This document shows, in pieces, positions 48,342 through 58,779 of a stretch of 64,000 nucleotides of DNA. Origin of the DNA: Marinobacter sp. HL-58 (GTDB taxonomy: Bacteria; Pseudomonadota; Gammaproteobacteria; Pseudomonadales; Oleiphilaceae); contig NZ_LIHP01000010.1 in assembly GCF_001314605.1 (NCBI RefSeq), positions 62,001 to 126,000 on the forward strand, given 5' to 3'. Made by a program: the position numbers and the translations under genes. Positions within the stretch are counted from its first letter, which is position 1. Every line of letters begins with the position of its first letter. The notes beneath the pieces were generated by a model, which had not been told where the DNA came from, searched no databases, and worked only from the letters and a program-made list of their open reading frames with translations.

Positions 48342-49217
48342 TTATCGATCGCCCTGGGGATCCTTCAGGAACCTCAGGAAATCGCTGTCGGTATCGATAA
48401 CCATGATATCGTCCTTGCTGGAGAAGGTTTCACCATAGGCTTCCAGGCTGCGGTAGAAGCTGTAAAACTCGCCGTTGGTGTCGTACGCGTCCGCGTAAAT
48501 ACGTGCGGCCTCGGAATCACCCTCACCACGCATTTCCTCAGCTGCGGCAAACGCCTCTGCCAGGATAACTGTCCGCTGACGGTCCGCATCGGCGCGGATA
48601 CCCTCTGCCAGTTCCTGACCACGGGAACGGAATTCCTGGGCCAGCTTCTCGCGCTCGGTTGCCATGCGGCGGAAAACGTTATCGCTCACCTGGCCGGGGA
48701 ATTCAATGGCCTTGACGCGGATATCCACCACATCTATACCGAATTCCTTCACCGCGGTTTCGTTTACACGCTCCCGCAACTGCGTCATCAGCTCGTCCCG
48801 CTGGCCGGATACGACTTCCACCATGGTACGGACACCAAATTCGTCACGCAGGCCGTTATCGACCCGCGAAAGCAGCAACTCGGATGCACGGTACTCATCA
48901 CCACCGGTGGCACGGTAGAACTGGTCTACGTCACGTATTTTCCAGGCGATGTAGGAGTCCACGTCAAGAGGCTTCTTCTCGATGGTCAGGTACTGACGTG
49001 ACGGAAGATCCGTTGTCAGCAGCCGGATATCGAATTCACGCACCTGATCAATGACCGGTACCTTGAAGTGAAGCCCTGACGGGATGTCAGTCTCGATCAA
49101 TTCACCGAAACGCAACAGCACGCCACGATGGGTTTCAGGAATGATGTACACGCTGGACAGCGTCACGAGCACTATGATCAGGGCGCCTGCAAGGCCCACA
49201 ATACCTTTGGGTCCCAT
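48342..49217 (-). CDS. hflC: Membrane protease regulator HflC
   Basis: 291 residues of the SPFH/band-7 family. HflC and HflK assemble a large ring-like cage around the FtsH protease in the inner membrane and modulate it. One N-terminal membrane segment (IVGLAGALIIVLVTLSSVYII) is followed by the SPFH domain (VLLRFGELIETDIPSGLHFK, VDSYIAWKIRDV) and a helical region with long Ala/Glu-rich stretches. GGAGGAG gives a strong ribosome site. It starts 2 nt after the hflK stop. Confidence 0.96.
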   Translation of the reverse strand: MGPKGIVGLAGALIIVLVTLSSVYIIPETHRGVLLRFGELIETDIPSGLHFKVPVIDQVREFDIRLLTTDLPSRQYLTIEKKPLDVDSYIAWKIRDVDQFYRATGGDEYRASELLLSRVDNGLRDEFGVRTMVEVVSGQRDELMTQLRERVNETAVKEFGIDVVDIRVKAIEFPGQVSDNVFRRMATEREKLAQEFRSRGQELAEGIRADADRQRTVILAEAFAAAEEMRGEGDSEAARIYADAYDTNGEFYSFYRSLEAYGETFSSKDDIMVIDTDSDFLRFLKDPQGDR

Positions 49218-49219
49218 AA

Positions 49220-50419
49220 TTATCTACTCCTCCGAACGCCTGAATCCTGCCTGCCACGCAGTTCCTGAATAACCTGATCCGACAGGGTCTTGATGTCTAT
49301 ATCGCTGCTGCCTGAGCTACCCGAGCTGTTCTGGTTGCCGGTATTCCCGCCTGAGCGATTGGTCAGCCTGTCCAGAGGCAGATACATCATGTTGTCGCTG
49401 CTCTTGGTGTCCACCAGTACCTTGCTGGTACTGGACAGAACACCTTCAAGCGCCTGGATATACATGCGCTCGCGGGTCACCTCGGGCGATTGCTGATATA
49501 CATCAAGAACGGCGAGGAAGCGCGAGGTCTCACCACGGGCACGCTCTATCACCTCCTGTTTGTAGGCTGCGGCCTCCTCGGTCAGACGCTGGGCCCGGCC
49601 ACGGGCTTCGGGAACCACCTTGTTGCGATAGGTTTCCGCCTGTTCCTTGACTTGCTGCTCGTCCTCACGTGCACGCTGCACCTCACGGAAGGCGTCCTGA
49701 ACGGCATCCGGTGGCTGGGTGCTCTCAACGTTCACCCTGACAATCGACAGGCCGGTGCCATATTCCTGCAGGAAATTCTGCAGGCGCTGCTCGACCCGGA
49801 CCGCCAGCTCGGCACGACCTTCTGTCAGCACTTCGTCCAGAACCGAGCTTCCCACTTCATGGCGCAGAGCACTGTCGGTTGCGAAAGCAAGAGCCTGGTT
49901 GGAATCACGCACGTTCAGAACATAAGCCTTGGCATCACCGACGCGATACTGGACCTGAAGGTCAACCGACACGAGGTTTTCATCCTGAGTCAGCATCTGT
50001 CCGCTTGACTGGGCATTTCTCACGTTGGTGACCCGAACCAGGCGGACGCTGTCGATGAGCGGGACCTTGAAACGAAGACCGGGGTTTTCGGTGCGGCTGT
50101 ATTCACCAAACCTCAACACAACCGCTCGCTCCTGCTCGTCCACGGTGTAAAAAGACTGGAAAATCACATAGCCGACAAAAATGATGGCCGCCAGGGCAAG
50201 AATTGCACCTATACCGCCGGCACTGCCCCCTCCGGAGGAAGAGCCACCATCGCCGCCGGATTTCTTGCCTTTACCACCGAGCAACTTGTTCAGTTTGTCC
50301 AGGCCCTTTTTCAGCGCCTCATCAAGATCTGGTGGCCCCTGATCATTGCCGCCACGACCACCGCCGGTGCCCCAGGGATCATTGTCATTGCGGTTTCCAC
50401 CCGGTTCATTCCAGGCCAT
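49220..50419 (-). CDS. hflK: Membrane protease regulator HflK
   Basis: 399 residues. A cytoplasmic Gly/Asn-rich N-terminus (MAWNEPGGNRNDNDPWGTGG) and a GxS-rich stretch precede the membrane segment (IGAILALAAIIFVGYVIF). The SPFH domain follows (VDEQERAVVLRFGEYSRTEN, GLRFKVPLIDSV), then a helical part and a Ser/Gly/Asn-rich tail with IDIKTLSDQVIQELRGRQ. The partner is HflC. The ATG at 50419 is preferred over an in-frame start at 50491, which gives a non-conserved extension. Confidence 0.96.
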   Translation of the reverse strand: MAWNEPGGNRNDNDPWGTGGGRGGNDQGPPDLDEALKKGLDKLNKLLGGKGKKSGGDGGSSSGGGSAGGIGAILALAAIIFVGYVIFQSFYTVDEQERAVVLRFGEYSRTENPGLRFKVPLIDSVRLVRVTNVRNAQSSGQMLTQDENLVSVDLQVQYRVGDAKAYVLNVRDSNQALAFATDSALRHEVGSSVLDEVLTEGRAELAVRVEQRLQNFLQEYGTGLSIVRVNVESTQPPDAVQDAFREVQRAREDEQQVKEQAETYRNKVVPEARGRAQRLTEEAAAYKQEVIERARGETSRFLAVLDVYQQSPEVTRERMYIQALEGVLSSTSKVLVDTKSSDNMMYLPLDRLTNRSGGNTGNQNSSGSSGSSDIDIKTLSDQVIQELRGRQDSGVRRSR

Positions 50420-50498
50420 AGTGCTCTCCGTTCCATAACTAGTCGAATGGCTGCAAATACTAGGGATTTCTGGGCGCCCCGGCAATAGCACAGCCTGT

Positions 50499-51797
50499 CT
50501 ATATACGTCGTTCCTCGAACTTTACGTCTTTTTCCTGCATTCCGGCGCGGCTGAGAAGCTGCGACCAGTCACGGTACTGAAGCCGGACCTCAACGACCGA
50601 ATCGCCGTTATCACGGTGATCCTCGCTGAGCACGGAGCCTGCCTGATGCAGCAGCGCACGCAGCTTGCCATCTGCAGGGCCGAGCACCACGAAATGGTGA
50701 ATGACGTCTTCCGCGAGTCGCTCCACGATGGTGTCAAAAAGCCCGTCAAGACCAGCACCTGTCACGGCGGAAACCCACACCCTCACCGGTACACCGTCTT
50801 CATTGCGTTCGATCCGGGGCTCGAAATTGTCCAGCAGGTCAATCTTGTTGAATACCTGAAGCACAGGAATCTCGTCTGCCCCTATTTCCGCCAACACCTC
50901 CTCAACCTGCTCCATGTTCTCTTCGCGCCGGTCGTCATGGCAGTCAATGATGTGGAGCAGAAGGGAGGCTTCCGTGGTTTCTTCCAGTGTGGCGCGGAAG
51001 GCTTCAACCAGTTTGTGGGGCAGATGACGGATAAACCCCACGGTGTCGGCCATTACGACCGGTCCGATATCCGGAAGTTCCAACCGTCTCAGTGTGGGGT
51101 CCAGCGTAGCAAACAGCTGATCAGCCGCATACACGGTGGAGGAGGTAATCCGATTGAAGAGCGTGGACTTGCCTGCATTGGTGTATCCCACCAGCGAAAC
51201 CGTGGGGATGTCAGCGCGCTTGCGGGCTCTGCGCCCCTGATTGCGCTGTTTACGAACCTTTTCCAGCCTGCGATGGATCGACTTGATCCGCTCCCTCAGC
51301 AGGCGCCTGTCGGTCTCCAGCTGGGTTTCACCCGGCCCGCGCAGCCCGATACCACCCTTTTGCCGCTCCAGGTGGGTCCAGCCCCGAACCAGGCGCGTGG
51401 ACATATGCTCCAGCTGGGCCAGCTCAACCTGCAGCTTACCTTCATGGGTACGGGCACGCTGGGCAAAAATATCCAGGATCACACCGGTACGGTCAAGCAC
51501 CCGGCACTGGAGCTCTCGCTCGATATTGCGCTCCTGACTGGGGCTGAGGGCATGATTGAACAGAACCACGTCAGCCTCGTTAGCGGCAACCGCATCACGA
51601 ATTTCTTCCAGTTTGCCCTCGCCCACGAACAGTCTCGGACTGGGCTGTTTCCGGGAACCGGTAACCACCCCCACCGGCTCAACTCCCGCTGACCAGACCA
51701 GTTCGCGAAATTCGCCCAGGTCCTCGGACTCTTCATGGGAGGAAAACTCAATGTGAACGAGAATCGCCCGCTCACCAACATCGGGACGCTCAAACAA
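50499..51797 (-). CDS. hflX: Ribosome-associated GTPase HflX
   Basis: 432 residues. HflX splits stalled or heat-damaged ribosomes and binds GTP. The N-terminal domain includes VLFNHALSPSQERNIERELQ, the helical linker WTHLERQKGGIGLRGPGETQ, and the G domain carries LVGYTNAGKSTLFNRI (P-loop) and DTVGFIRHLP. Homologues start with (M/L)FDRYxxGE; here LFERPDVGE begins at a TTG (51797) with CGGAG 10 nt upstream. Another TTG at 51818 would add 7 residues. Gene order hfq-hflX-hflK-hflC is the classic operon. Confidence 0.95.
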   Translation of the reverse strand: MFERPDVGERAILVHIEFSSHEESEDLGEFRELVWSAGVEPVGVVTGSRKQPSPRLFVGEGKLEEIRDAVAANEADVVLFNHALSPSQERNIERELQCRVLDRTGVILDIFAQRARTHEGKLQVELAQLEHMSTRLVRGWTHLERQKGGIGLRGPGETQLETDRRLLRERIKSIHRRLEKVRKQRNQGRRARKRADIPTVSLVGYTNAGKSTLFNRITSSTVYAADQLFATLDPTLRRLELPDIGPVVMADTVGFIRHLPHKLVEAFRATLEETTEASLLLHIIDCHDDRREENMEQVEEVLAEIGADEIPVLQVFNKIDLLDNFEPRIERNEDGVPVRVWVSAVTGAGLDGLFDTIVERLAEDVIHHFVVLGPADGKLRALLHQAGSVLSEDHRDNGDSVVEVRLQYRDWSQLLSRAGMQEKDVKFEERRI

Positions 51798-51855
51798 GTA
51801 GTAGAAACTCCGGATCAATCAGGTGGTAACAGACGGCAACACCAGCACAACAAAC

Positions 51856-51900
51856 ACCCGCGGCCCTCAGGGCCGGTTCAGGCCCATCGGGAGCGCGGGT
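51856..51900 (-). terminator. Possible partial terminator between hfq and hflX
   Basis: On the minus strand ACCCGCG and CGCGGGT enclose GGCCCTGAGGGCC, followed by a T-rich TGTTTGTTGT. It would lower hflX expression relative to hfq (inference). Confidence 0.45.
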
Positions 51901-51925
51901 GGTAACACCGGCATTACCGGGTAAA

Positions 51926-52174
51926 TCAGTCCTCAGATTCTTCCCCACCTGGCGCCTGTGGCGGAATGCGGACATTCCGGGCAGGAACCACTGTGGAAAT
52001 GGCGTGCTTGTAGACCATCTGGCTGACAGTGTTTTTCAGCAAAATCACGAACTGGTCGAAAGACTCAATCTGGCCCTGAAGCTTGATGCCATTGACCAGA
52101 AAGATGGAAACCGGAATGCGTTCCTTGCGCAATGCATTGAGGTAAGGGTCTTGTAGAGAGTGCCCTTTTGACAT
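51926..52174 (-). CDS. hfq: RNA chaperone Hfq
   Basis: 82 residues. Hfq is a hexameric Sm-like protein that pairs small RNAs with mRNAs. Sm1 is [19 protein letters not shown] to [15 protein letters not shown] and Sm2 is [11 protein letters not shown], both intact including the YKH motif. The C-terminal tail is short and ends GGEESED. The ATG at 52174 has AGGAG upstream; an upstream in-frame ATG at 52243 lacks similarity. It sits 34 nt after miaA. Confidence 0.97.
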   Translation of the reverse strand: MSKGHSLQDPYLNALRKERIPVSIFLVNGIKLQGQIESFDQFVILLKNTVSQMVYKHAISTVVPARNVRIPPQAPGGEESED

Positions 52175-52208
52175 GTGTTTTCTCCTGTTGATAAGTAAAG
52201 GCAGATCG

Positions 52209-53258
52209 TCATTTACAATGTCTAAATGTGGTGCGATGTTCAATAATTTTCAAGGCAGTGTCTGACATAAGTTTGTCACCACTGTCCAGCCAGTCCAGAC
52301 CGGACCATTTCCGCAACCAGGTCAGCTGCCGCTTGGCAAGCTGTCGGGTGGCGGCAGAGCCCTTTTCCACCAGGGTGCTGTAATCATATTCACCCGCCAG
52401 ATGGGCCCAGGCCTGTCGGTACCCGACACAACGCATGGAGGGCAGGCCGGGATGCAGATCGCCTCTGGCCATCAATGCCCTGACCTCATCAAGAAAACCG
52501 GCATCCAGCATTGACCGGAATCGCCGGTTAATTCTTTCATGAAGTATCCGCCTGTCGGCGGGAGCCATCGAAAGCTGCACTACAGTATACGGAACAGACG
52601 GCGATTCGTCTGCCTGCCATTGAGTAAAATAGGTGTAATCCTCGACCCCGTCCCGGCTACCTCCCGGTGCCTCCGGCTCACGGCCGGTTTTATCCTGCCA
52701 TATTTCGGAGATCGGGCGCCCGGTAATACGGATCACCTCAAGTGCACGGATCAGTCTTTGCCGATTGTTCTTGTGAATAAGCCCGGCTGCAACCGGGTCC
52801 AGCCGTTCCAGCTCGCGATGCAGAGCGCCCCAGCCGCTTTCCTCCGCCTCGTGCTCCAGGGCCCGCCGGATGTCCGCATCGGCAGAAGGCAGGTTCGACA
52901 TGCCATGAAGCAGGGCCTTGAAATACATCATGGTACCGCCAACCAGCAGCGGAATCCGGCCTGCCGACGCGATTGCCGCCATTTCCTTCAGGGCATCACG
53001 GCGAAAGTCCGCGGCGGAATAGGTCTCAGCGGGATCACAGATGTCAATCAGGCGGTGGGGCGCCCGGGCAAGCTCCGCCGGCGACGGTTTCGCGGTACCA
53101 ATATCCATACCCCGGTAGATCATTGCCGAATCAACACTGACAATATCGCAGGGCAGTCGCCGGCACAGCTCTATTGCCAGATCGGTTTTCCCGGAGGCAG
53201 TGGGCCCCATAAGAAATATGGCAGGAGGCTTCGCGCCCGCACCCTTTGTGATGGTCAT
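52209..53258 (-). CDS. miaA: tRNA dimethylallyltransferase MiaA
   Basis: 349 residues. MiaA adds a dimethylallyl group to A37 of tRNAs reading UNN codons, the substrate of MiaB encoded at 18 kb. The P-loop is [54 protein letters not shown] and [12 protein letters not shown] are family motifs; [14 protein letters not shown] and [14 protein letters not shown] are near the C-terminus. It is about 30 residues longer than E. coli MiaA (316). The ATG at 53258 is preferred over 53333. It follows mutL by 7 nt. Confidence 0.96.
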   Translation of the reverse strand: MTITKGAGAKPPAIFLMGPTASGKTDLAIELCRRLPCDIVSVDSAMIYRGMDIGTAKPSPAELARAPHRLIDICDPAETYSAADFRRDALKEMAAIASAGRIPLLVGGTMMYFKALLHGMSNLPSADADIRRALEHEAEESGWGALHRELERLDPVAAGLIHKNNRQRLIRALEVIRITGRPISEIWQDKTGREPEAPGGSRDGVEDYTYFTQWQADESPSVPYTVVQLSMAPADRRILHERINRRFRSMLDAGFLDEVRALMARGDLHPGLPSMRCVGYRQAWAHLAGEYDYSTLVEKGSAATRQLAKRQLTWLRKWSGLDWLDSGDKLMSDTALKIIEHRTTFRHCK

Positions 53259-53265
53259 AACGGTG

Positions 53266-55173
53266 TCACCGACCCCGCAGGAACAGCTTGTCCAGCTCGG
53301 ACAGAGTGACAACCGTCCAGGTGGGACGGCCATGGTTGCACTGACCGCTGCGCTCTGTCGCCTCCATGTCCCTCAACAGGGTGTTCATTTCGGGTATGGT
53401 CAACTGCCGGTTGGCTCTCACAGAGCCGTGGCAGGCCATGGTTCCGAGCAGTTCATGAGTCACCGCCTCGACACGGTCACTCTCGCCATTTTCGATCAGG
53501 TCCGACAATACGTCCCTCACCAATTGTTCGGTGTCGGCGCCCCGCAACAGTGCCGGCACCTGGCGTACGGCCAGGGTTTCCGGGCCAATACGCTCAACAC
53601 GGAGGCCCAGTTGAAAAAGCTCTTCTCCATGGGTTTCAGCCAATGCGGCTTCCTTCTGACTGACGGCAAGGGACACCGGCACGAGCAGCGGCTGGCTTTT
53701 CAGGTCCTGCGCCTCCAGAGCCCGCTTCATACGCTCATAGGTAATGCGCTCATGTGCCGCATGCATATCAACCACAATCATGCCCTGGCGGCTCTGGGCA
53801 AGGATATAGATGCCATGCAACTGGGCGATGGCATAACCCAGCGGTGGTTCGTCGGCGCTGTCCTGTGGCGGTGTGGGGGCCGCTACCGTTATATCCCCGG
53901 TTTCGGCCACGGCTGCCTGGCCACCGACACCGCCCCCCTGATTCAGTGACTGGTAGAACGCCATCTGGTCACGGGCCTGCCATTCGTGCTGTGCCGGCGG
54001 CTGCCCCCCGGAATAGCCAGTCGGCGACTGACCGGCTGACGCCGCAAACGGATCAGGCGCCGGCCGGGGATTCACACCGGACATCGCGAACTGGGCTCCG
54101 TAGCCATCAGACATGCCACCGGATTCACGCCCGTGGGACTGGGCCACCGCTCCCCTGAGATGATCGTCCGGCCGCACATCGGCCAGTGCCTTGTGAAGCG
54201 TACGGAAGATAAAATCATGGACCAGTCGCCCGTCACGGAACCGCACCTCGTGTTTGGTGGGGTGAACATTCACATCCACATTGGCGGGATCCACTTCCAG
54301 GTACAGCACGAAGGCCGGGTGCCGGTTATTGTAGAGCACATCACGATAGGCCTGGCGTACGGCATGGGCCACCAGCCGGTCACGAATCACACGCCCGTTG
54401 ACGAAAAAATACTGCAGGTCGGCCTGGCTGCGGGAAAAGGTTGGTAACGCCACCCAGCCCCAGAGCTTCAGCCCCGTTGCTTCGGCGTCAATCACAACGG
54501 CATTGTCGATAAACTGCTGGCCACAGAGGGAACCGATCCGGCGCTCACGGTCCAGGGGATTTTCCGCCGGCCGGAGGCTCTGGACCACGCGCTGGTTGTG
54601 GCGGAGCGTGAACCCGGTATCAAAACGGCTCAGGGCCTGACGCCGCACACACTCGTCCACATGATTGAACTCGGTTTTTTCAGTGCGAAGAAACTTGCGG
54701 CGGGCCGGGGTGTTGAAGAACAGGTCCCGTACCTCGACCGTGGTTCCTACCGGATGGGCCGCTGGCGAGATGCTGGCATCCATATCGCGCCCTTCCACCT
54801 CGACCCTCGAAGCAGCTTCCTGGCTTTCTGTACGAGAGGTCAGCGCCAGACGGGAAACCGAACTGATACTCGCCAGGGCCTCACCCCGGAACCCCAGGGA
54901 CGCAACCGCTTCAAGATCATCCAGGTTTTCGATCTTGCTGGTTGCATGTCGGCTCAGGGCCAGCGGCAGGTCCGCCTCATCGATACCGCTGCCGTCATCG
55001 CGGACCCGGATCAGCTTGACCCCACCCTGCTCGATTTCAATGTCGACCCGGCGGGCACCGGCGTCCAGCGCATTTTCTACCAGTTCCTTCACGACCGAAG
55101 CCGGACGCTCAACCACCTCGCCGGCAGCAATCTGGTTAGCCAGGCGCGGAGTCAGTAATCGAATGGGGGGCAT
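53266..55173 (-). CDS. mutL: DNA mismatch repair protein MutL
   Basis: 635 residues. The N-terminal GHKL ATPase has [28 protein letters not shown] and [21 protein letters not shown] disordered, Gly/Gln-rich linker spans about residues 340-440. The C-terminal dimerisation domain contains [17 protein letters not shown], which fits the DxHAxxExxxxE endonuclease motif with Met for the usual Gln, as in Pseudomonas MutL. This suggests a nicking MutL in a genome without MutH/Dam strand discrimination (inference). It lies between ami and miaA, the standard order. Confidence 0.96.
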   Translation of the reverse strand: MPPIRLLTPRLANQIAAGEVVERPASVVKELVENALDAGARRVDIEIEQGGVKLIRVRDDGSGIDEADLPLALSRHATSKIENLDDLEAVASLGFRGEALASISSVSRLALTSRTESQEAASRVEVEGRDMDASISPAAHPVGTTVEVRDLFFNTPARRKFLRTEKTEFNHVDECVRRQALSRFDTGFTLRHNQRVVQSLRPAENPLDRERRIGSLCGQQFIDNAVVIDAEATGLKLWGWVALPTFSRSQADLQYFFVNGRVIRDRLVAHAVRQAYRDVLYNNRHPAFVLYLEVDPANVDVNVHPTKHEVRFRDGRLVHDFIFRTLHKALADVRPDDHLRGAVAQSHGRESGGMSDGYGAQFAMSGVNPRPAPDPFAASAGQSPTGYSGGQPPAQHEWQARDQMAFYQSLNQGGGVGGQAAVAETGDITVAAPTPPQDSADEPPLGYAIAQLHGIYILAQSRQGMIVVDMHAAHERITYERMKRALEAQDLKSQPLLVPVSLAVSQKEAALAETHGEELFQLGLRVERIGPETLAVRQVPALLRGADTEQLVRDVLSDLIENGESDRVEAVTHELLGTMACHGSVRANRQLTIPEMNTLLRDMEATERSGQCNHGRPTWTVVTLSELDKLFLRGR

Positions 55174-55192
55174 GCTACCAGAAGACCTCGTT

Positions 55193-56551
55193 TCAGGATG
55201 CAGGAATACGAATGGTTTGCCCTACCATAACACGGTCATCATTGAGGCCGTTAAACTGCATCAGTTCACTGACGCTTGTCTGATTTTCCTTGGCGACTCC
55301 AGAGAGGGTATCCCCACTGCGTATCCGATACTGGCTGACGCTGCCGACATCCTGCCGGTTCTGCTTCTGCCATGCCAGCAGGGTTCCCGGCGGCGGTGTT
55401 TTCTGGAAATAGTCGTCAATACCTTCGAAAACCGCCCGGGAGAGCTTGTCTCGGTACCAGGCACTGGACAGATTCTGTTCTTCCTTGGGGTTGGATATGA
55501 ATCCCGCCTCAACCAGGATTGAGGGAATATCCGGCGATTTCAACACGGCGAATGCAGCCTGCTCAACCCCTCGCTTGTGGAGCTTGGCAACATCCCCGAG
55601 CCTGCCGAGGATGGAATCCCCGACACCAAGGCTCGAATTGATACTGGCGGTCATTGAAAGATCCAGCAGAACACCCGCCAGCATCTCGTCACGGCCGTCC
55701 AATGATACGCCGCCAGCACCGCCAATCAGGTCTGAACGGTTTTCACTCTTGGCAAGCCAGCGGGCTGTCTCACTGGTGGCGCCCCGTTGCGACAGCGCGA
55801 ATACGGAAGCGCCCCGGGGTTGCGGGGTGCGGAATGCATCCGCGTGAACGGAAACAAACAGATCCGCGTTGTGCTTGCGGGCCAGCAAGGTGCGGCTGCG
55901 CAAGTCGATGTAATAGTCACCGTTACGGGTGAGCTTGGCGGTGTAACCGGGCTTGGACTCAATCAGCTTCGCCAGGGTTTTCGCCATATCCAGCACCACG
56001 TCCTTTTCCCGTGTGCCCCGGGGACCGGTGGCACCGGGGTCTTCACCCCCATGGCCGGCATCCACGACCACGATAATGTCGCGTTTGCCGTTACTGTTCT
56101 CCGACACGGTCGGCTTGGAGGGCTTCCGGGCTTTCAGTCCGCCCTCGTCGATCAGGTCCACCACCAGCCTGTGACCATACTGCTGATTAGGCTCCAGCTG
56201 GAAACTCCGGGGTTTGATGTCGCTCTTCAGGTCCAGAACCACTCGCAGGTCATTCCCATTCCTGGTGGCACTGCGAATACGGCTGACCGGGCTGTCGGAC
56301 AGATCAAGCTTTTCGAGGTCGGCTTTCAGACTGACGTTTTTCAGGTCTATTACCAGCCGGGACGGGCCCGAGAGGGCAAACACCTTGTGCTCGACCTTGT
56401 CACCGATATCCAGCACCAGGCGTGTGTGATCCGGAGCCGGCCAGATCCGGGCACTTTCCACACTGACGCCCGCCATCGCCGCCAGCGGAAATGTCAGTAA
56501 CGCCAGGCCTGCGGCAAAAAACCATCCGGAGAATTTTCTTATAATCGTCAT
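55193..56551 (-). CDS. amiB: N-acetylmuramoyl-L-alanine amidase (AmiB/AmiC type) with LysM
   Basis: 452 residues. It has a signal peptide ([17 protein letters not shown]), an AMIN domain (about residues 30-130), and an amidase_3 zinc domain with [26 protein letters not shown] and [16 protein letters not shown]-terminal LysM domain, [20 protein letters not shown], is unlike E. coli AmiC and like Pseudomonas AmiB. It cleaves peptidoglycan stems for daughter-cell separation, probably under EnvC/NlpD control. Start options are GTG at 56566, GTG at 56560 and ATG at 56551; none has a perfect ribosome site. Confidence 0.93.
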   Translation of the reverse strand: MTIIRKFSGWFFAAGLALLTFPLAAMAGVSVESARIWPAPDHTRLVLDIGDKVEHKVFALSGPSRLVIDLKNVSLKADLEKLDLSDSPVSRIRSATRNGNDLRVVLDLKSDIKPRSFQLEPNQQYGHRLVVDLIDEGGLKARKPSKPTVSENSNGKRDIIVVVDAGHGGEDPGATGPRGTREKDVVLDMAKTLAKLIESKPGYTAKLTRNGDYYIDLRSRTLLARKHNADLFVSVHADAFRTPQPRGASVFALSQRGATSETARWLAKSENRSDLIGGAGGVSLDGRDEMLAGVLLDLSMTASINSSLGVGDSILGRLGDVAKLHKRGVEQAAFAVLKSPDIPSILVEAGFISNPKEEQNLSSAWYRDKLSRAVFEGIDDYFQKTPPPGTLLAWQKQNRQDVGSVSQYRIRSGDTLSGVAKENQTSVSELMQFNGLNDDRVMVGQTIRIPAS

Positions 56552-56579
56552 CCTGCACACCTGCACTGATCACTCACAA

Positions 56580-57086
56580 TTAATGTCCCTGTTGCGGCTG
56601 CCATTGCCTGCCAACCCGGGCCAGCAGACTGCCACCCCGGGTTGTAGGCGCCGACAGCCTGGCATCCCGCCCGTCACCACGACTCCCCAGACGAATCCGC
56701 AAATCCGGATCGGGAAGGATACCCTGGCCCCGCTCAGGCCACTCGATAACGCACAGATTCTGGCCCTGGAAATAATCCCGGATGCCCATGTATTCAAGTT
56801 CTTCCGCATCCCCCAGCCGGTAGAGATCGAAGTGATAGGCCGGTGGATTCAGGTGCTCATAGGGCTCAACAATGGTGTATGTCGGGCTTTTGACAGCACC
56901 CTGGTGACCAAGACCGCGCATAACCCCCCGGCTCAGGGTGGTCTTGCCCATACCGAGGTCCCCCTCCAGAAATATCACCAGCCCCTGGCCGCTCTCGCTG
57001 ACCAGCCCCGCCAGGATATGTCCAAGTTTTTCCGTTTCCAGCTCATCGCTTAAATACAGGGTGAGCTCGTCAGTTGCAATATTCAT
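56580..57086 (-). CDS. tsaE: tRNA threonylcarbamoyladenosine biosynthesis ATPase TsaE
   Basis: 168 residues. TsaE works with TsaB and TsaD to make t6A37. The P-loop is IFLEGDLGMGKTTLSRGVMR, followed by KSPTYTIVEPYE, YHFDLYRLGDAEELEYMG and CVIEWPERGQGILP. A C-terminal tail of about 35 Gly/Arg-rich residues is slightly long for the family. It shares its first base with the nnr stop codon and is followed by ami after 28 nt. Confidence 0.95.
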   Translation of the reverse strand: MNIATDELTLYLSDELETEKLGHILAGLVSESGQGLVIFLEGDLGMGKTTLSRGVMRGLGHQGAVKSPTYTIVEPYEHLNPPAYHFDLYRLGDAEELEYMGIRDYFQGQNLCVIEWPERGQGILPDPDLRIRLGSRGDGRDARLSAPTTRGGSLLARVGRQWQPQQGH

Positions 57087-58660
57087 TATTCTCCGGCCAC
57101 CCCTTTCATGTTCCCGCCAACCGCGGCCGCTTGCTCTGATTCCATCAGCACCTGCGGCAGGGCGTCTATTACATCCATGGGCAGCAGCCCCATGTAGCCC
57201 CTGGTTCCGGATGCCCGGTTTGCGGCTTCCAGGTGAAGGGCCGCGGCTGCCGAAGCGGAAAGCCGGGCATTTCCAAACTGTGCGTAAAAGCTGCCGAGTA
57301 TGCCGGACAGGACATCTCCCATACCACCGGTTGCCATTCCGGGGTTGCTGCCACTGATAATATCCGGCAACACACCTCCTGAGGCCACAATAGTGCCGGC
57401 GCCCTTGAGCAGGACCACCCCGCCGAAGAGCTCGTGAATCTGTTCCGCCGCCCGAATCCGGTCACTTTCAATATCCGCCACCGTACACTCCAGCAGCCGG
57501 GCCGCCTCGCCGGGATGCGGTGTCAGGATGTGGTTGTCTGCCGGCTGCGCAACCCTTGACGCCATCAGGTTCAGGGCGTCTGCATCCAGCACCCGCGGTT
57601 TGCCACTGGCCACCACCTGCTGCAACATCTGCTGCCCCCAGGCGCCCTGACCGATGCCGGGGCCGCAGACAATCACATCAGCTGCGCTGATCAACGGCGG
57701 CAGTTCAGACCCATGTATCAGCCCCTGCACCATAACCGATGGACAACGGGCCAGTGCCGGCGCCACGTATTCCGGGCGTGTGGCCAGCGTTACCATGCCG
57801 GCACCGGACCTGGAAGCGGCCTCAGCTGCCATCATGCCGGCACCACCCAGCCCACGGTCTCCGGCGACGATCAGCACATGCCCGAAACGGCCCTTGTGGG
57901 CGGCCTTCGGGCGCCGGGGTAAAGAGCTATGGAGTCGCGACCAGTCCACCCGGTGGGCCAGGGGCTGCTGCCCACTTTCCGAGGCCCAGTCGTCAGTATC
58001 CAGGGACTCGAAGACCACATCACCGGCAAATTCCGCCCCCTGGCCGGTAAAAAGCCCCGCCTTGAGGCCGATAAAGGTTACCGTCACATCCGCCCGGACT
58101 GCGTCCCCCGCCACGGTTCCCGTGGAGGCATTCAACCCTGAGGGCAGATCAATGCCCAGCACTGGCGCAGCAGCGCCGTTGCAGTGGCGAATCATGGCCG
58201 CAAAGGGTTCCCGGGGAGCCCCCGTAACGCCGGTGCCCAGCATGGCATCGACAATCAGCCCGGCGCTGGCAATCGATTCACTGACCTCACTGTCAGAAAG
58301 GTCCGCCAACGCCTTCACTGGAACCCCGTCCGCCACAGATTTTTTCCATGCCTTGCGGGCGTCGCCAGACAGCTTTTCAGTGGGTGCCACGGCAATGCAA
58401 TCCACACTCAAGCCATGACGGACTGCGTTGGCAGCGACCAGATAACCATCGCCACCGTTATTACCGGCACCGCACAAAACAAGAATCCTGCCCGGTTCCG
58501 GCCAGTAGCGAACCAGCCTCCGGAATGCACTGGCGGCTGCAGCCTGCATCAACTCGAAACCGTCAACCCCTTGCTGATCAATTACATAGCGGTCAATCTC
58601 CCGCACGGCGTCGGCGGAATAGAGGTCTTCTGGTAAACTGTGACCACCAGACAGGGGCAT
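57086..58660 (-). CDS. nnr: Bifunctional NAD(P)H-hydrate epimerase / ADP-dependent dehydratase
   Basis: 524 residues. The protein repairs hydrated NAD(P)H. The N-terminal YjeF_N epimerase domain (about 1-215) has ILVLCGAGNNGGDGYLVA and VDAMLGTGVTGAP. The C-terminal kinase-like dehydratase domain has GHVLIVAGDRGLGGAGMMAA, VVCGPGIGQG-type sequence, ILTPHPGEAARLL and GMATGGMGDVLSGILGS. Both active halves look intact. It heads the minus-strand run nnr-tsaE-ami-mutL-miaA-hfq and is divergent from queG. Confidence 0.95.
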   Translation of the reverse strand: MPLSGGHSLPEDLYSADAVREIDRYVIDQQGVDGFELMQAAAASAFRRLVRYWPEPGRILVLCGAGNNGGDGYLVAANAVRHGLSVDCIAVAPTEKLSGDARKAWKKSVADGVPVKALADLSDSEVSESIASAGLIVDAMLGTGVTGAPREPFAAMIRHCNGAAAPVLGIDLPSGLNASTGTVAGDAVRADVTVTFIGLKAGLFTGQGAEFAGDVVFESLDTDDWASESGQQPLAHRVDWSRLHSSLPRRPKAAHKGRFGHVLIVAGDRGLGGAGMMAAEAASRSGAGMVTLATRPEYVAPALARCPSVMVQGLIHGSELPPLISAADVIVCGPGIGQGAWGQQMLQQVVASGKPRVLDADALNLMASRVAQPADNHILTPHPGEAARLLECTVADIESDRIRAAEQIHELFGGVVLLKGAGTIVASGGVLPDIISGSNPGMATGGMGDVLSGILGSFYAQFGNARLSASAAAALHLEAANRASGTRGYMGLLPMDVIDALPQVLMESEQAAAVGGNMKGVAGE

Positions 58661-58779
58661 GAACGTCCGCTCCCGTTACAGAATTCGGATTAAGAAAAAC
58701 GGCCAGATACCTGTAAAGAATAGCAAAACAGTGGAAAAGGTCATAACTTAATCAAATTAAACTTCCTTACTGGCATTCG